Positions 48,888-60,914 of a stretch of DNA of 64,000 nucleotides are shown here, piece after piece. The stretch's first letter is position 1; the number at the start of each line of letters is the position of its first letter. Source of the stretch: Lactuca virosa. Its lineage: Eukaryota > Streptophyta > Magnoliopsida > Asterales > Asteraceae. A program made the position numbers and the translations under genes. The stretch lies in assembly GCA_928212115.1 (NCBI GenBank), contig CAKMRJ010005634.1, positions 126,861,640 to 126,925,639 on the forward strand, read 5' to 3'. The notes under the pieces are model-generated. The model was given only the letters and a program-made list of their open reading frames with translations. It made no database searches and was not told where the DNA came from.

Positions 48888-49596
48888 ATGTGTATTTATA
48901 GTCTAGTCTATGTAAATAAAAGTCTCTTAGATGTTGAGACCAGGTATTCTCATATCGAAAAACTAATACTTGCACTAGTTACAGCTTCTACTAAGTTAAG
49001 ACATTATTTTGAAACTCATACCATATATGTAAGAACCAATTATCCAATTAAGAATGTTATGAGAAATCCAGAGATGTCAGGACGAAAGGCCAAGTGGTCG
49101 GTAAAGCTCAACACATTTGATATAAAGTATGAGCCAAGATCCACAATAAAGTCACAAACACTAGTATATTTTGTGGTTGAATTTAGTGATGATCTACAAG
49201 CTGAAGTGGAAATGGAAACTCGACAACTTTTAAAAGAAGAAAACATGGGAAAATAGACACTCTTAAGGGATAGAGCATCCAACCAAAGAGGAACAGGCAT
49301 TGGGATCATACTAAAGTCTCCACTAGTGGACATACTACCCCAAGCCGTTAGCTGTGAATTCGATGCAACCAACAACAAAGTGGAATACGAAGCACTGATT
49401 ATGCGACTGGAACTAGCTAAGGATCTTCAAATCAAGGATCCTTAGGTATTCGTCGATGCGTTATTAATTACTCACCACTTTAATGTATCCTATGCACTTA
49501 AAGGCGAAATGCTAGCATCATACCTCCAAATTCTTAAAAAATAAGCCTCCAAAAATTCAAAGACTTTAGCCTAAACTAAGTTCCCAGAGAAGATAA
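48888..49596 (+). pseudogene. Tat-type Ty3/gypsy RNase H plus second RNase H fragment
   Basis: The first frame (48888-49256) contains KSLLDVETRYSHIEKL, LRHYFETHTIYVRTNYPIKN and PEMSGRKAKWSVKLNTFDIK, the end of a Ty3 RNase H domain. The same frame then reads TGIGIILKSPL, CEFDATNNKVEYEALIMRLE and AKDLQIKDP with stops (49254, 49444, 49542). This resembles the extra (archaeal-type) RNase H of Tat-lineage elements, where ATNNxAEYEALI is typical. It is cut at 49597 by Copia B. Only this piece of the element is present. Confidence 0.65.
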
Positions 49597-50350
49597 TGTT
49601 GGGTTTTGAGCACTATAACAGTCCTATGGTGCACATGCAACCCTAAATGCTTTGGATATATGTTTTCTCTAATTATACATGCATTTTGTTTTTCCAAAGC
49701 ATTCTCCCTATCTAACATACAATTGAAGTTATATAATATAAAACTTTGGTTGGGATGCTTACCTCTTGAGTAGGGTAGAGTTCTTGACCTTTGAAAGCTT
49801 GAGCACCTCAAGTGTGATGCCTCTAATGGTTCACAAACACCAATATGCAAGAGGAGGCTTTGAGAGAATAAGTTACTTGACTCCAAAGAGTGTGTCTAGC
49901 CAAATTTGGCTTATGGGGTCACTATTTATAATGTGGAAAATGCTAGGGTTAAACTTTGTAAAACCTAATGCTCCATGACTTTTCACATTCTTATGCTCCA
50001 TGGGTTAACCTCCATGGACTATCCATGGATTATCTTATTGGTTTAGCCCAACTATATAGTCATGGATCATTAGCCCACATTACAAGAATCATTGATTTAC
50101 ATAATCAATCCCCATATATCTAATTAGTCTCTTTTGATCACAAAATTAATTCCAAATTAATTCTTGATCAATACTAATTAAATAATATTAATATATTAAA
50201 CTTGTAATATATTAATAAATCACAAATAATCTTATTCTCAAAAATCCATCCTATCAAATTCCACTGGTGAAGGCAACCCAAAAGGACCATGCTACTATCG
50301 GGTCAAGTACATCCCAGTTATACTTATGGGCTTAGACACCAAATCCAACC
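49597..50350 (-). repeat. 3' LTR of Copia B
   Basis: Plus-strand ends TGTTGGGTTTTG and ATCCAACC (the final A is C). The purine tract (minus strand CAAGTGGGAGAC) follows at 50351-50362. Strong match to the Copia A LTR. Confidence 0.85.
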
Positions 50351-51530
50351 GTCTCCCACTTGGATAAGTCTAATAACTATAGCTGCCAAATGTGACCTCA
50401 AGATCCGACTTAGAAATCGTAAGCTTTGAAAAGCTGTTGTCAACTCTGACCCAGTCAGCGACGTATCCTTTAGATAAGGGATCATATAATCCTCTGTTCT
50501 CAAGATATCAGATGGACAAATACATGGAACAATGTCATACTTATTGTCCATCAGTTTTTTTCCCGATTTCCTATTCGTCTGACAAAGAACATAACTGAAC
50601 ACGTCAATTTAGTTCTAACCGGGCCCGACACATAATTCAAAACTGAATCATCGAGGGGCCCAAAATATCGCTTTTAATCCTCTTAGGATAAAAGGGAACA
50701 TATAACTTTGACATTATATGCTTGTAATAATTACTCATCAAATCATGCACAACGACACGTTTTATAACATCAAGTTACTGATGCGTTTTCGTGCCATCAA
50801 TGCGTAACCAACTTGTAGTCAACAACTCATATATCTTGGTTTGAAGACTTATATGATATTATCATCTCACGATCACTTGAGATAAGTTCTATGAAGTGAT
50901 TCAAGCGAGCGCGGGTTGATCCAATACTCCAAATCTTATTTCAGAAGTACTCATGAATGGTGAAGCAAATCTATTGCTATGCCTAACTCCTTAGACAAAT
51001 CTGCAAGCCAACTCATGACAGTTTTCTTTCATACCTACTTCCAAAGTATGATGGACTGTGGATGGTTTGAATAAATCTTATTATTCTGGAAGTTAAAACA
51101 TGCAAAGTGAAACAATAGTAAATGATTGACACAAGACAGTAACTTTACTTATAAATAAAACTCCTTTTATTCATCATCAAATATCAATTACAATTTAGCT
51201 ATTACAAGTTTCGGTTTATCTAATCACTAAAACTAATATCGTCCTTTAGCCCAATGCCCCTTGCATCCTGCAAGTGCTTAACCCTAGCCAATCCCTTTGT
51301 GAGGGGATCTGCTAGGTTGTCCTCTGACGATATCCTCTTTACCACGAGGTGACCTTTTTCTACTTGATGTCTTATGAAGTGGTACTTTCTGTCGATATGC
51401 CTGAATCTTCAATGATCTCTTAGTTCCTTGTTTAATGCAACCGCCCCTTCATTATCGCAGAAAATATCCATAGGCTCCTTTGTGGAAGGAATGACTCCAA
51501 GGTCTTCGATGAAGTTTTTCAACATATCGC
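50351..51530 (-). other. Copia B 3' untranslated region and end of RNase H
   Basis: From about 51200 to 51530 the minus strand still encodes the C-terminal part of the Copia RNase H with breaks (CREPMDIFCDNEGA-like). From 50363 to 51200 it is non-coding. No other genes. Confidence 0.5.
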
Positions 51531-54368
51531 CTCCTTCGCTGCTTCACTTGCTGATATGTACTATGATTCGCACGTTGAATCAGCTATAGTCTCCTGCTTG
51601 GAACTTTTCCATGTCACTGCTCCTCCATTCAGGGAAAACACCCAGCCCGACTGAGAGCGGAAATTATCTCTGTCGGTTTGAAAGATGGCGTCACTATACC
51701 CTGTCACTCTCAAGTCATCACTCCCACCAAGGGTAAAGACCCAGTCCTTAGTCCTCCACAGATACTTAAGAATGTTCTTAACCGCAGTCCAATGAGCTTT
51801 ACCAGGGTACCTTTGATATATGCTGACCATGCTCAAAGCAAAGGCCACATCAGGGCGAGTACAAGTCATAGCATACATGATCGAACCAACTGCGGAAGCA
51901 TATGGTACATGACTCATTTCTGCTATCTCAGCCTCTATACTCGGACTCTGAGTCTAACTCAGTTTGGTATTGCCTTAGATAGGTAAGTCACCTTTCTTGG
52001 AGTTCTCCATGTTGAAACGTTTCAACACCTTGTCCAAGTAGGTACTTTGACTAAGTCCTATTAGTCTTCTACTTTTATTTCTCAATATCCTTATCCCTAG
52101 GATATAGGCATCTTCTCCGAGGTCCTTTATAGCGAAACACTTCCCAAGTCAGGACTTAACCTCCTGTAAGCTTGGGATGTCATTTCCTATGAGTAGTATG
52201 CCATCTACATACAATACCAAAAAGCTCACTATACTCCCACTAGCTTTGACATATACACAAGACTCATCTTCGCTTCTCGAAAATCCGAACTCTTTGATTT
52301 TCTCATCAAAACAAACATTCCATCTGCGAGATGTTTGTTTTAATCCATAAATGGATTTCTCAAGCTTACACACTCTATTAGGATACTTTGCACTGACAAA
52401 ACCCTCTGGATAACTCATGTAAACATCTTCAGCCAAATTTCCATTAAGGAAAGCGGTTTTGACATCCATTTGCCATATCTCATAGTCATGAAATGCAGCA
52501 ATGGCCAACATAACCCTTATAGATTTAATTTTCGCTACTGGTGAAAAGGTATCATCATAGTCAACTCCTGGAGTTTGAGTAAAGCCCTTTGCAACCAGTC
52601 GCGCCTTATATGTGTGTACATTCCCATCCATGTCGGTCTTCTTCTTGAAGATCTATTTGCACCCGACCGTCTTACGACCCGGTACATTGTCAACTAAGTT
52701 CCAAACTTGTTTGTCGTACATGGACTGAATCTCGCTGTCTATAGCCTCTTTCCATTTAGCAGACTCTGGACCTGCCATGGCTTCCTTGTAATTGTTAGGT
52801 TCATCCAAATTTACCAGTGTGCTATCACTGATAAATGTAACACCTTCTGTAGTAATATGGAAACCATAAAACTCAGGTGGAACTCTAACTCTATTGGAAC
52901 GCCTCAGAAGTACGAACTCGTCAATCAGATCAACTGGAGTTTCCTCCTCGGGTTGAGTGCTAGTGTTTGAGGTTCCTTCACCGCTTGAATCTTGAAGCTC
53001 TTCAAGGTCAATTTTCCTCCCACTGTCCCCTTGGCATATGAGTACTCTCTCACGAAAGACTCCTCTCCTCGCGACGAACACAACATTGTCACTCGGTCTG
53101 TAGAAGAGATACCCAATGGACTTTTGCGGGTAGCCGATGAAAATACATCGCTCACTCCGAGGTTCGAGCTTGTCATGAGTCTCGCGTCTCACGAAAGCCT
53201 CGCAACCCCAAACCTTTATGTGGTCTAATGTGGGAACCTTCCCAGTCCACATCTCGTGAGGTGTTTTGGAAACCTTTTTGGTAGGGAAAAGATTATGGAT
53301 ATGGGCAGTAGTCTCTAAGGCATAACCCCAGAATGAAATAGGTAACGAAGCTCGACTCATCATGGAACGAACCATGTCTAGCAAGGTTCTATTGCACCTA
53401 TCAGCCACACCATTAAGTTGTGGTGTCCTAGGTGGAGTCAATTGTGAAACAATTCCACATTCCTTAAGATAGTCAAGGAACTCGATTCTAAGATACTCTC
53501 CTCCCCGATCGGATCGCAACATCTTTATCTTCCTGCCCAATTGATTCTCCACTTCTTGCTTAAAATCTTTGAACTTTTCAAAGGTTTCTGACTTATGCTT
53601 GATTAAGTAGACATAGCCATATCTACTGTAATCATCAGTGAAAGTCACATAAAAGCTATTAGCATCCCTTGTGGTGGTTCTGAATTGTCCACACACATCA
53701 GTGTGTATGAGATCCAACAGACCTTCACCCCTTTCACAAGTACCAATGAAGGGCGATTTGGTCATCTTTCCAAGTAAACAAGATTCGCAAGTGTCATCCG
53801 AATTTAAGTCGAATGACTCCAAAACTCCATCCTTTTGGAGTTGGGCTATGCGCTTCTTGTTAACATGTCCAAGACGACAATGCCACAAGCATGCTTTATC
53901 CAAATCATTGGAAGAATCAATGTGTAACACATTATTTCCTAGGTTATCTACAACATTCACAGTTTCATACACACCATTGCAAGGTAATGCTTCAAAATAA
54001 AATACATCATTGTAATAAGCATTAATAGTACCAACTTCATTATTAAACGAAAAGGTAAAACCTTGTTTGTACAAACTATGAAAGTAAATAATATTTCTCG
54101 CCATATCGGCCGAGTAACAACAACTATTCAAATCTAAATTTAAACCATTACTAAGCAATAAAGAATAAACTCCAATCTTGGTTACAGGCGACATTTTCCT
54201 ATTTCGCATGATTAAGTTTATCTTTCTGTGCTCCACATCCATACTTGTTTTTAGTCCTTGTAAATCAGAACAAATGTGAAATCCACAACCTGTATCAAGG
54301 ACCCAAGAATTATCATGTGATGATTTTTTAGATTGAATAATGTAAATACCTGCAAAGGAGGTTTTCAT
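51531..54368 (-). pseudogene. Copia B pol: protease, integrase, RT, RNase H (three disabling changes)
   Basis: The first frame (54368-52653, 571 codons) has the protease DTG at residue 25. A GAG-pre-integrase segment (HCRLGHVNKKRI ~163, CESCLLGKM ~194) follows. The integrase core has Asp224, Asp287 and, after 35 residues, Asp323 (VADRCNR) where the catalytic Glu belongs. TAG at 52655-52653 replaces Trp of the usual CKWIFK. The RT frame (to 52149) has KARLVAKGFTQ, QMDVKTAFLNG and YGLKQTSRRW. It also has YVDGILLIG, where the YVDD catalytic motif has lost its second Asp (codon 52203-52201). A TGA at 52151-52149 again replaces Trp. RNase H (51917-51561): YASAVGSIMYAMTCTRPDV, GYSDAIFQTD, KSSKQETIADSTCES. 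It cannot be active as written. Confidence 0.9.
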
Positions 54369-54385
54369 CTTCCCATCTTTATGTC

Positions 54386-55246
54386 CTACAAGTACTTTGG
54401 GTAGCTTCGTGTCCAGTGCCCTTTTTCATGGCAGTGAAAGCACTCTGCATCCTTTAGATTAGAGGAATTAGCAGAACCAACTTTGGTCCCACTAGAAGAG
54501 GATCCATCAAGAGACTTTCCCTTGCGGCTCTTGGAGGGAGCCTTCCTCTTCTTTCCCTTTCCATGTCTGATTGCCAGAACAGGGGTAGAAGTAGTAGGAG
54601 TAGACACAACCGATTTGCCTTTCAGGTTGCTTTCAGCAGTCCGTAAAAGGCCTTGAAGCTTGCTAAGAGTGACCTCCTCCTTGTTCATATGATAAGTCAT
54701 ACAAAACTGATCATAACAAGGAGGTAAAGAGTGTAGAATACTATCTATGGCCAAATCTTCATCAAAATTGACATTCAATTTAAGCACGCGGTCCACGAAT
54801 CTCTACATCTTTTGCAAGTGGGTCGTGATGGGTTCATCATCCTTCATCTTGGTTGTGATCATGGAGGCAATAATCTCTTACCTCTCCTGTCGAGCACTTT
54901 GATGGTATCTTTCCATCAAATCATGATACATTTCATAGGGATAGTAGTCCTCATAGGACTTCTGTAGCTTAATAGTCATGGTTGCAATCATTAGACACAA
55001 CAACTTTGTCGCATCCCCCTCATGAGTAGTGTGGTCAACGATTTATTCAGGAGTAGCACTGGTAACATCAATCTCCTTTAGCTCTTTATCAAGGACGTAT
55101 TCTTTGTCCTCATATCGAATAGCCGTTCCGATGTTTCGAATCCAATTATTGAAGTTCGAGCCACCGAAAATAACCTTCCCACATAGGTTTATGAGGGAGA
55201 AAGAGCCTGGAGGAATTGGTGTGGAAGCATTGTTTGGGATAGACAT
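54386..55246 (-). pseudogene. Copia B gag
   Basis: ATG at 55246 opens MSIPNNASTP, then FGGSNFNNWIRNIGTAIRYE and DKELKEIDVTSATPE, a Copia gag N-terminus. A frameshift or stop near 55040 leads to the UBN2-type region and then the open frame 54796-54386: LAIDSILHSLPPCYDQF, TLSKLQGLLRTAESNLKGKS, a basic linker, and the knuckle CFHCHEKGHWTRSYPKYL. The fourth zinc ligand of CX2CX4HX4C is Tyr instead of Cys. A stop separates it from pol at 54385-54369. Assembly of particles from this copy is unlikely. Confidence 0.8.
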
Positions 55247-56036
55247 CTGAAAACAAGAAGAACAAAGTTTAGACTAGATGATAATCCTTAATATTACACC
55301 CAATATGAAATACTAAGGCTAGGACCCAACACAATATTCTACAATTACGAAGAGGGATGCCTTAATCCATTTGTAAAATATTTGAAGGTAGGTAAATGAC
55401 GATTTACCAATTTCCACCATGAAAACCGAAATACATTATTAAGTTTTAATTGGTTTGAAATTCCTAGATCTTTGAGATTCATTGAACTTTTCAATGGCAT
55501 GTTTAAATCTCGGTGTGCCCTTCAAGTTTGTAACTTGGATACCGAGGATCACAAACAAGGTGTGAATAACCATGAAAATTAACTTGGTACACCCAATGTT
55601 ACAAATCACCTAATCAATGTGCTGGTTAACCACACATGCTCCATTGATCTATGATTAAAACCAAGTTACCATTTGCCACACATTATCAGTTCCAGATTAG
55701 TGTGCCAATTAACCACACACGCTCCACTAACGACTTAACAAAGGTGCAAAGTGTAATTTCATGGATTAGCACCATATTCACATTTTCCTAAAGTAACTAA
55801 GATTGGGAATTTAATAAAATTTTAGTTACTTTACATTTATCATTATACTTTGAATGAGGGAGAATTAATGTCCTATCCTACCCGTTCGGCTAACGATCCT
55901 CCACCAGTCAAGGAAGCGGTGGGTGAGAGTGGACACCCATTAAACCACCATTTTATAGGCGGTAACCTAATACCCCCCTTATAGACCGACTTCCTGAATG
56001 AGGCCTACTAACGGTAAGACTAACTTGTTCTTATAC

Positions 56037-56102
<66 letters not shown>

Positions 56103-56770
56103 AAACTTATAATACTATAAAGTATAAGGCTTGAATTTTAACTTTTAAAACTCTAGGGTTTGGAATTAAAGTTTCATTTAATGAGACTTTGCAAATTCCA
56201 AAACTTGAGGGCAAGTTTTGAAACTTGTCAAAACTCTTCACATTCATAACCTATGAGTTTAATTTGATTTTAATGAAGAGACCTTTCATTTTCCATAACT
56301 TCAGGACAAGTTATGGAGGCCATTAAACATCATTTAGATCATTTTTTCTAACAACTAAGTTATCACATAATTCATGATCTAACTAAACTCATAATCAAGA
56401 CAATTTCAAATCAACAATTTTAAAAACAACTTTGTTTATCATATAAAACAACAATTATTTTAAAAACTTTGACAATTATCTTGTGGTTGGATGAGTACAA
56501 GCACTACCATATCATAAAAACATTTCTAATGATCCAAAACAGTTTGTGGTAGTGTTCTTAAGCCAAACCAGGCCAAGAAACTCGAAATTCTGCAAATAGG
56601 GCCTTCAACTCGTCGAGTGCATGAACTGACTCTCCGAGTTGCCATGTTTATTGAGTGGACTCGTCGAGTCTGTTCATGTACTCAGCGAGTTCACCAGTCA
56701 GAGGCAAAAATTTCGATTTTTTCATCTTTGAAAAACTAGTAAGCATCGAATATAATAGAAAACAAACCTC
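55247..56770 (-). other. Copia B 5' leader
   Basis: Untranslated leader. It contains an (AT)n microsatellite of about 50 bp at 56049-56099. A cluster of four CG-centred dyads (CTCGTCGAG, CTCTCCGAG, CTCGTCGAG, CTCAGCGAG) lies at 56605-56700. One AAGAGGGATGCCTTAATC motif is at 55349-55366. Confidence 0.65.
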
Positions 56771-56782
56771 GCTCTAATACCA
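56771..56782 (-). promoter_or_regulatory. Primer binding site of Copia B
   Basis: The minus strand reads TGGTATTAGAGC, one mismatch to the initiator tRNA-Met complement, one base from the LTR. Confidence 0.85.
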
Positions 56783-56783
56783 T

Positions 56784-57266
56784 TGTTGGGTTTTAAGCAC
56801 TATAACACTCCCATGGTGCACATGCAACCCTAAATGTTTTGGATCTATGTTTTCTCTAATTATACATGCATTTTATTTTTCCAAAACATTCTCCCTATCT
56901 AGCATATAATTGAAGCTATATAATATAAAACTTTGGTTTGGATGCTTACCTCTTGAGTGGGGTAGAGTTCTTGACCTTTGAAAGCTTGAGCACCTCAAGT
57001 GTGATGCCTCTAATGGTTCAAAAACACCAATATGAAAGAGGAGGATTTGAGAGAAAAAGTTACTTGACTCCAAAGAGTGTGTCTAGTCGATTTTGGCTTA
57101 TGGGGTCACTATTTATAATGTGGCAAATGCTAGGGTTACACTTTGTAAACCCTAATCCTCCATGACTTTTCACATTCTTATGCTCCATGGGTTAACCTCC
57201 ATGGACTATCCATTGATTATCTTATTGGTTTAGCCAAACTATATAGTCATGGATCATTAGCCCACA
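56784..57266 (-). repeat. 5' LTR of Copia B, truncated
   Basis: Matches 49597-50083 closely, then stops at ATTAGCCCACA where TGTCACACCCCC begins. The missing LTR remainder is not found elsewhere in the window. Confidence 0.85.
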
Positions 57267-58201
57267 TGTCACACCCCCAAATCGTAATGGCGGAAACATT
57301 CGGGGGTGGAGGACGTCATGTATAGTATCATAACAACTGCATCATAGTAATAAAAGTAAACACAACCATTACATTGAATAAGTAGAATATTTACATCTGT
57401 TTGATTCATATTTATATACATCAAAAGTATAACAACAAGTAAAAGACGTGACTCTATACGCATCATCTTCTCAAAATATGTGGGAGGTACCTGTCTACTG
57501 ATTTCCTGAGAATACAAGCAGTTTTGAAAGAGTATCAGCATTTAAGCTGGTGAGTTCATACCCCTATACCATTACTGTTTTTAACATTTTCATGGGGGGG
57601 GGGGGGATACAAGCCAAACATCATTGATCTTGTGAAATTATACAAAAAGGATTTCAATACACTTAGGACTGATGCAACCATACAGTTTCCATACTTTTAT
57701 AAAATACTTAGAAAATTTATCCCTTTTGTATTATGCTGAGCATAAGGGAAGTTTTCAACATAATAGTATAGTTTTCAGTGTAAACATGAATTGAATACAT
57801 TAACGAACATATAAACTATAATACATATAGCTTATGGAACAATTTTCTTATCAATGTACAAACATAGATTTAATGCGGTCAAACATATAAGCTATATAGA
57901 GTATAGTTTATGAGACATATACACCACAAGTTAAATTCAAATTATTCATTTTATTCTACACCTAATCATTAGTATAGCATTTTATGAGTGAGCATTCTTC
58001 GCGTACTTACTTAAGTACTAACAAAAGTCCTGAGATTATAACCAGAGTCTCCTTGCAGGAGAACGTGAGTTTGTGCATAGATCTATACGGGATTGACAAT
58101 CCCGCACCATAACTGTTAGATACAGTTAGGCCGACAGGCCTGGGTGACAAAGTCATATCGATTCCGACACCTGAAGAACTTCGTTCAGGCAATTCAATAT
58201 C
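57267..58201 (-). repeat. LTR fragment of the E family with inverted interior
   Basis: 57267-57563 repeats the terminal 295 bp of the E LTR (compare 58202-58493). From GGTGAGTTCATA (57552-57563) on, the sequence is the reverse complement of 61310 back to about 58862 in the E LTR, with the DNA transposon 59097-60914 absent. A run of 13 G lies at 57594-57606. It ends at CAATATC just before the next TGTCACACC at 58202. Confidence 0.85.
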
Positions 58202-59096
58202 TGTCACACCCCCAAACCGTAATGGCGGAAACATTCGGGGGCGGAGGATATCATGTATAGTATCATAACAATTGCATCATAGTAATCAAAGTAAACACAA
58301 CCATTACATTGAATAAGAAAAATATTTCCATCTGTTTGATTCATATTTATATACATCAAAAGTGTAACAAAAAGTAAAATACGTGACTCTATACGCTCCG
58401 TCTTCTTAAAATCTGTGGGAGGTACTTGTCTATTGATTTTCTGAGAATACAAGCAGTTTTGAAAGAGTATCAACATTTAAGTTGGTGAGTTCATAAGCAT
58501 GTTTTTGTAAGGAAATGTGTTAATGAATCAATGAAAATATTTGTATGTTTCCAAGAAAATACAATATTTTCTAACATGTGTGTTTTTGTTACTGTATCTC
58601 ATAATGTATTAGTTTATATGCATGATTACCATTAGATGTGTTGTGTATTGTTGTTTTGAATAGGAAATCCTCTTTTTACATGAAAACCCTAGTTATCACT
58701 AGTATGTATAGTAAGTTTTGGAAAAACTCTAGAAAAGTCTAGTATGTATAGTAATTCCATTATTTTATAATAAAACTAATTGAAGTCATTACCATTCATA
58801 CATTAATCGTATAATATTATTACCAAATTTATGAGTTGTTATAACCATACTTGACCATTGAATTGCCTGAATGACGTTCTTCAGGTGTCGGAATCGAAAT
58901 GACTTTGTCACACAGGCCTACCGACCTAACTATAGCTAACAATTATGGTGCGCGATTGTCAATCCCATATAGATCTATACACAAACTCACGTTCTCCCGC
59001 AAGGAGACTCTGGTTATAATCTCAGGACTTTTGTTAGTACTTAAGTAAGTACGCGAAGAATGCTCACTCATAAAATGCTATACTAAGGGGTTGTTT

Positions 59097-60914
59097 GGTA
59101 GCCTTTTAATTGACAAATTAAGAGGCAACCTATTAATTATTCAGATTAAGAGTGTTTGGTAGGCTATGAATTAAAGCCTCTTAAACTTTCAGAAGCCTCT
59201 TAAAGTTTCAGACTTGGGCTTGTATCTGAAAAATAAAAAGCACGTGTCCTTCTCTCTTTTACCCTCAACGTTGCAGATATGCCCGCCTCCAAAACAACAC
59301 ACCCCCTTCAGATCATCTCTTCCGTCTCCGACTCTCCTCTTACCTCTGACCATGTCGAGCGCCAATCACCGCCTCCGTCGTCGACCTCCCTGAAATCGAC
59401 TCCCACTACGACTTCCAACGCTTGGCTCCAACAGGATTTCTCCTTCTCCTTCATCCCACCTCTTCTCTTACCTCTCTGCCTCAGGTCCCTATGGTCATGG
59501 TGGTTTGAGTTCTGTTCCTCTTCGGAAATCTTCAAGTTCCGGTATTAGTTCAAGATCGAATCCTCATGGTAAACGCCTGATGTAGAGTTATGATTGATTT
59601 GTTTTTGAATTCTAGGAGGTAGGCTCCGACAAGATTGCTCCTTCTCCTTCATCCCACCTCTTCTCTTACCTCTCTTATCTACAGTCGTCTGCACCCTCCC
59701 TCCGGAATTGACTTCGCCCCCAGAAGCTGCGCCGCCTCCGCCAGCTTCCGCTAGCACCGCAACAACGACAACCTCCTGTTGCAGGTAAATTTTTTCCTGG
59801 CTTGTTCTCTTTTCCCCTGAAAACCGATTCTTAGAAATACATGGATTTTTTTTGCCCTAAAACTCGATTATCAGTCCTTGATTTTGATTTTCTTTGTATT
59901 TCATGCCCGATCCTGTACTGGATCTTCATATAATACATGTATTTGTTTCTAGATTTGTGTCTTAAATTGTCTGTATTGAGGTTCTAATTAATAGTATCAA
60001 GGATCTACAAAATATGAACATTGATTGAAATCTTAATATAGAAGATGATAAAACAACCAATTGTTTGGTGAATCTGAAATAGACCACAAAGATATATATG
60101 TTTGGTGAATGAAACTGTATATTTGACCTCTGAACTTTGAAAAATCGAGTTTGAAAAATATGTTGATACATAATTGATGGTGCATCATTGTCTAGCAATT
60201 ATGCATGAACTGTGTGTGAATTGAAAGTAGTTTATACAATTGGAGTTTTTGACAATTTATTCGATTTTAGCAACATACTTTGAAAAGTTGTGATGGATTT
60301 GGTATGCCATTTCTATATATATATTTAAAGTGATTTTTGGAATAGATTGAATTTCAACCCAAACCTACAAATGTAAAGATCATTCATTCAACTTTAAGTT
60401 AATGATTATATAATTTGCTATTGAGCTTATTTGTTTCCTTGTTGAATTTAGATTTTACAGATTGAAATGTTTGAAAGAAAATTTTGAGAGGCTATCGTGT
60501 TTGATGTAATGATGGAGAAGGAAAGGAGTACAAATCAATCATCAATAGTTCAGTTGCAAGTTCGTTGTCATTTATGTTTCAGCATTCAATGTCAAATATG
60601 TTATTTTTTAACTTTGAAATCCTTGGGATATAAACAATGATGTTATTTTTGTAAATATATGTCAAAAAATCATTATAAATTGTTGAAGATAAATTTTGAT
60701 TTATGTTAATTTTGATTTTTTATGTTTTTATAATTATTTAGTAAAAATTAAGACAAAAGGGTAAAATGGTCATTTTTATAATTCAGCACAATAATTCAGA
60801 GGTTCCAACCAAACAACATGATAAAATTCAGATCTTAAAAATTCAGACCCTCTTAGAAATTCAGACCTCTTAAAAATTCAGATCTTAAAAATTCAGATCC
60901 TGCCAAACAGCCCC
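59097..60914. mobile_element. DNA transposon / large MITE with GGGG(T/C)TGTTTGG ends
   Basis: It starts GGGGTTGTTTGGTAGCC and ends TCCTGCCAAACAGCCCC (reverse complement GGGGCTGTTTGGCAGGA). The empty site is preserved in inverted form at 57955-57980 (CTAATCATTAG), so the insertion is proven by comparison. The flanks TAA (59094-59096) and GAA (60915-60917) fit a degenerate 3-bp TWA duplication, suggesting PIF/Harbinger. Subterminal ATTCAGA(T/C)CTT repeats occur at both ends. There is no transposase. The interior 59270-59790 is CT-rich and exon-like with a duplicated stretch (CTCCTTCTCCTTCATCCCAC at about 59440 and 59638), possibly captured gene sequence. Confidence 0.7.

Larger units (their letters stand above)
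49597..57266 (-). mobile_element. Ty1/Copia element B, minus strand
   Basis: The left (3') LTR is 49597-50350. The right (5') LTR is 56784-57266, truncated where element E sequence begins. The primer site TGGTATTAGAGC lies at 56782-56771. Gag, protease, integrase, RT and RNase H are in Copia order on the minus strand. Few disabling changes, so it is younger than A. The target duplication cannot be tested because the right end is missing. Confidence 0.88.

Noticed and set aside
49566..49886. Minus-strand frame in the Copia B LTR, repeated at 56873-57073
   Set aside because: Lies wholly inside the LTR and recurs because the LTR does.
59308..59757. Minus-strand Glu/Gly-rich frames in the DNA transposon
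   Set aside because: Reverse complement of a CT-rich stretch; the plus strand is the more exon-like and even that is unproven.
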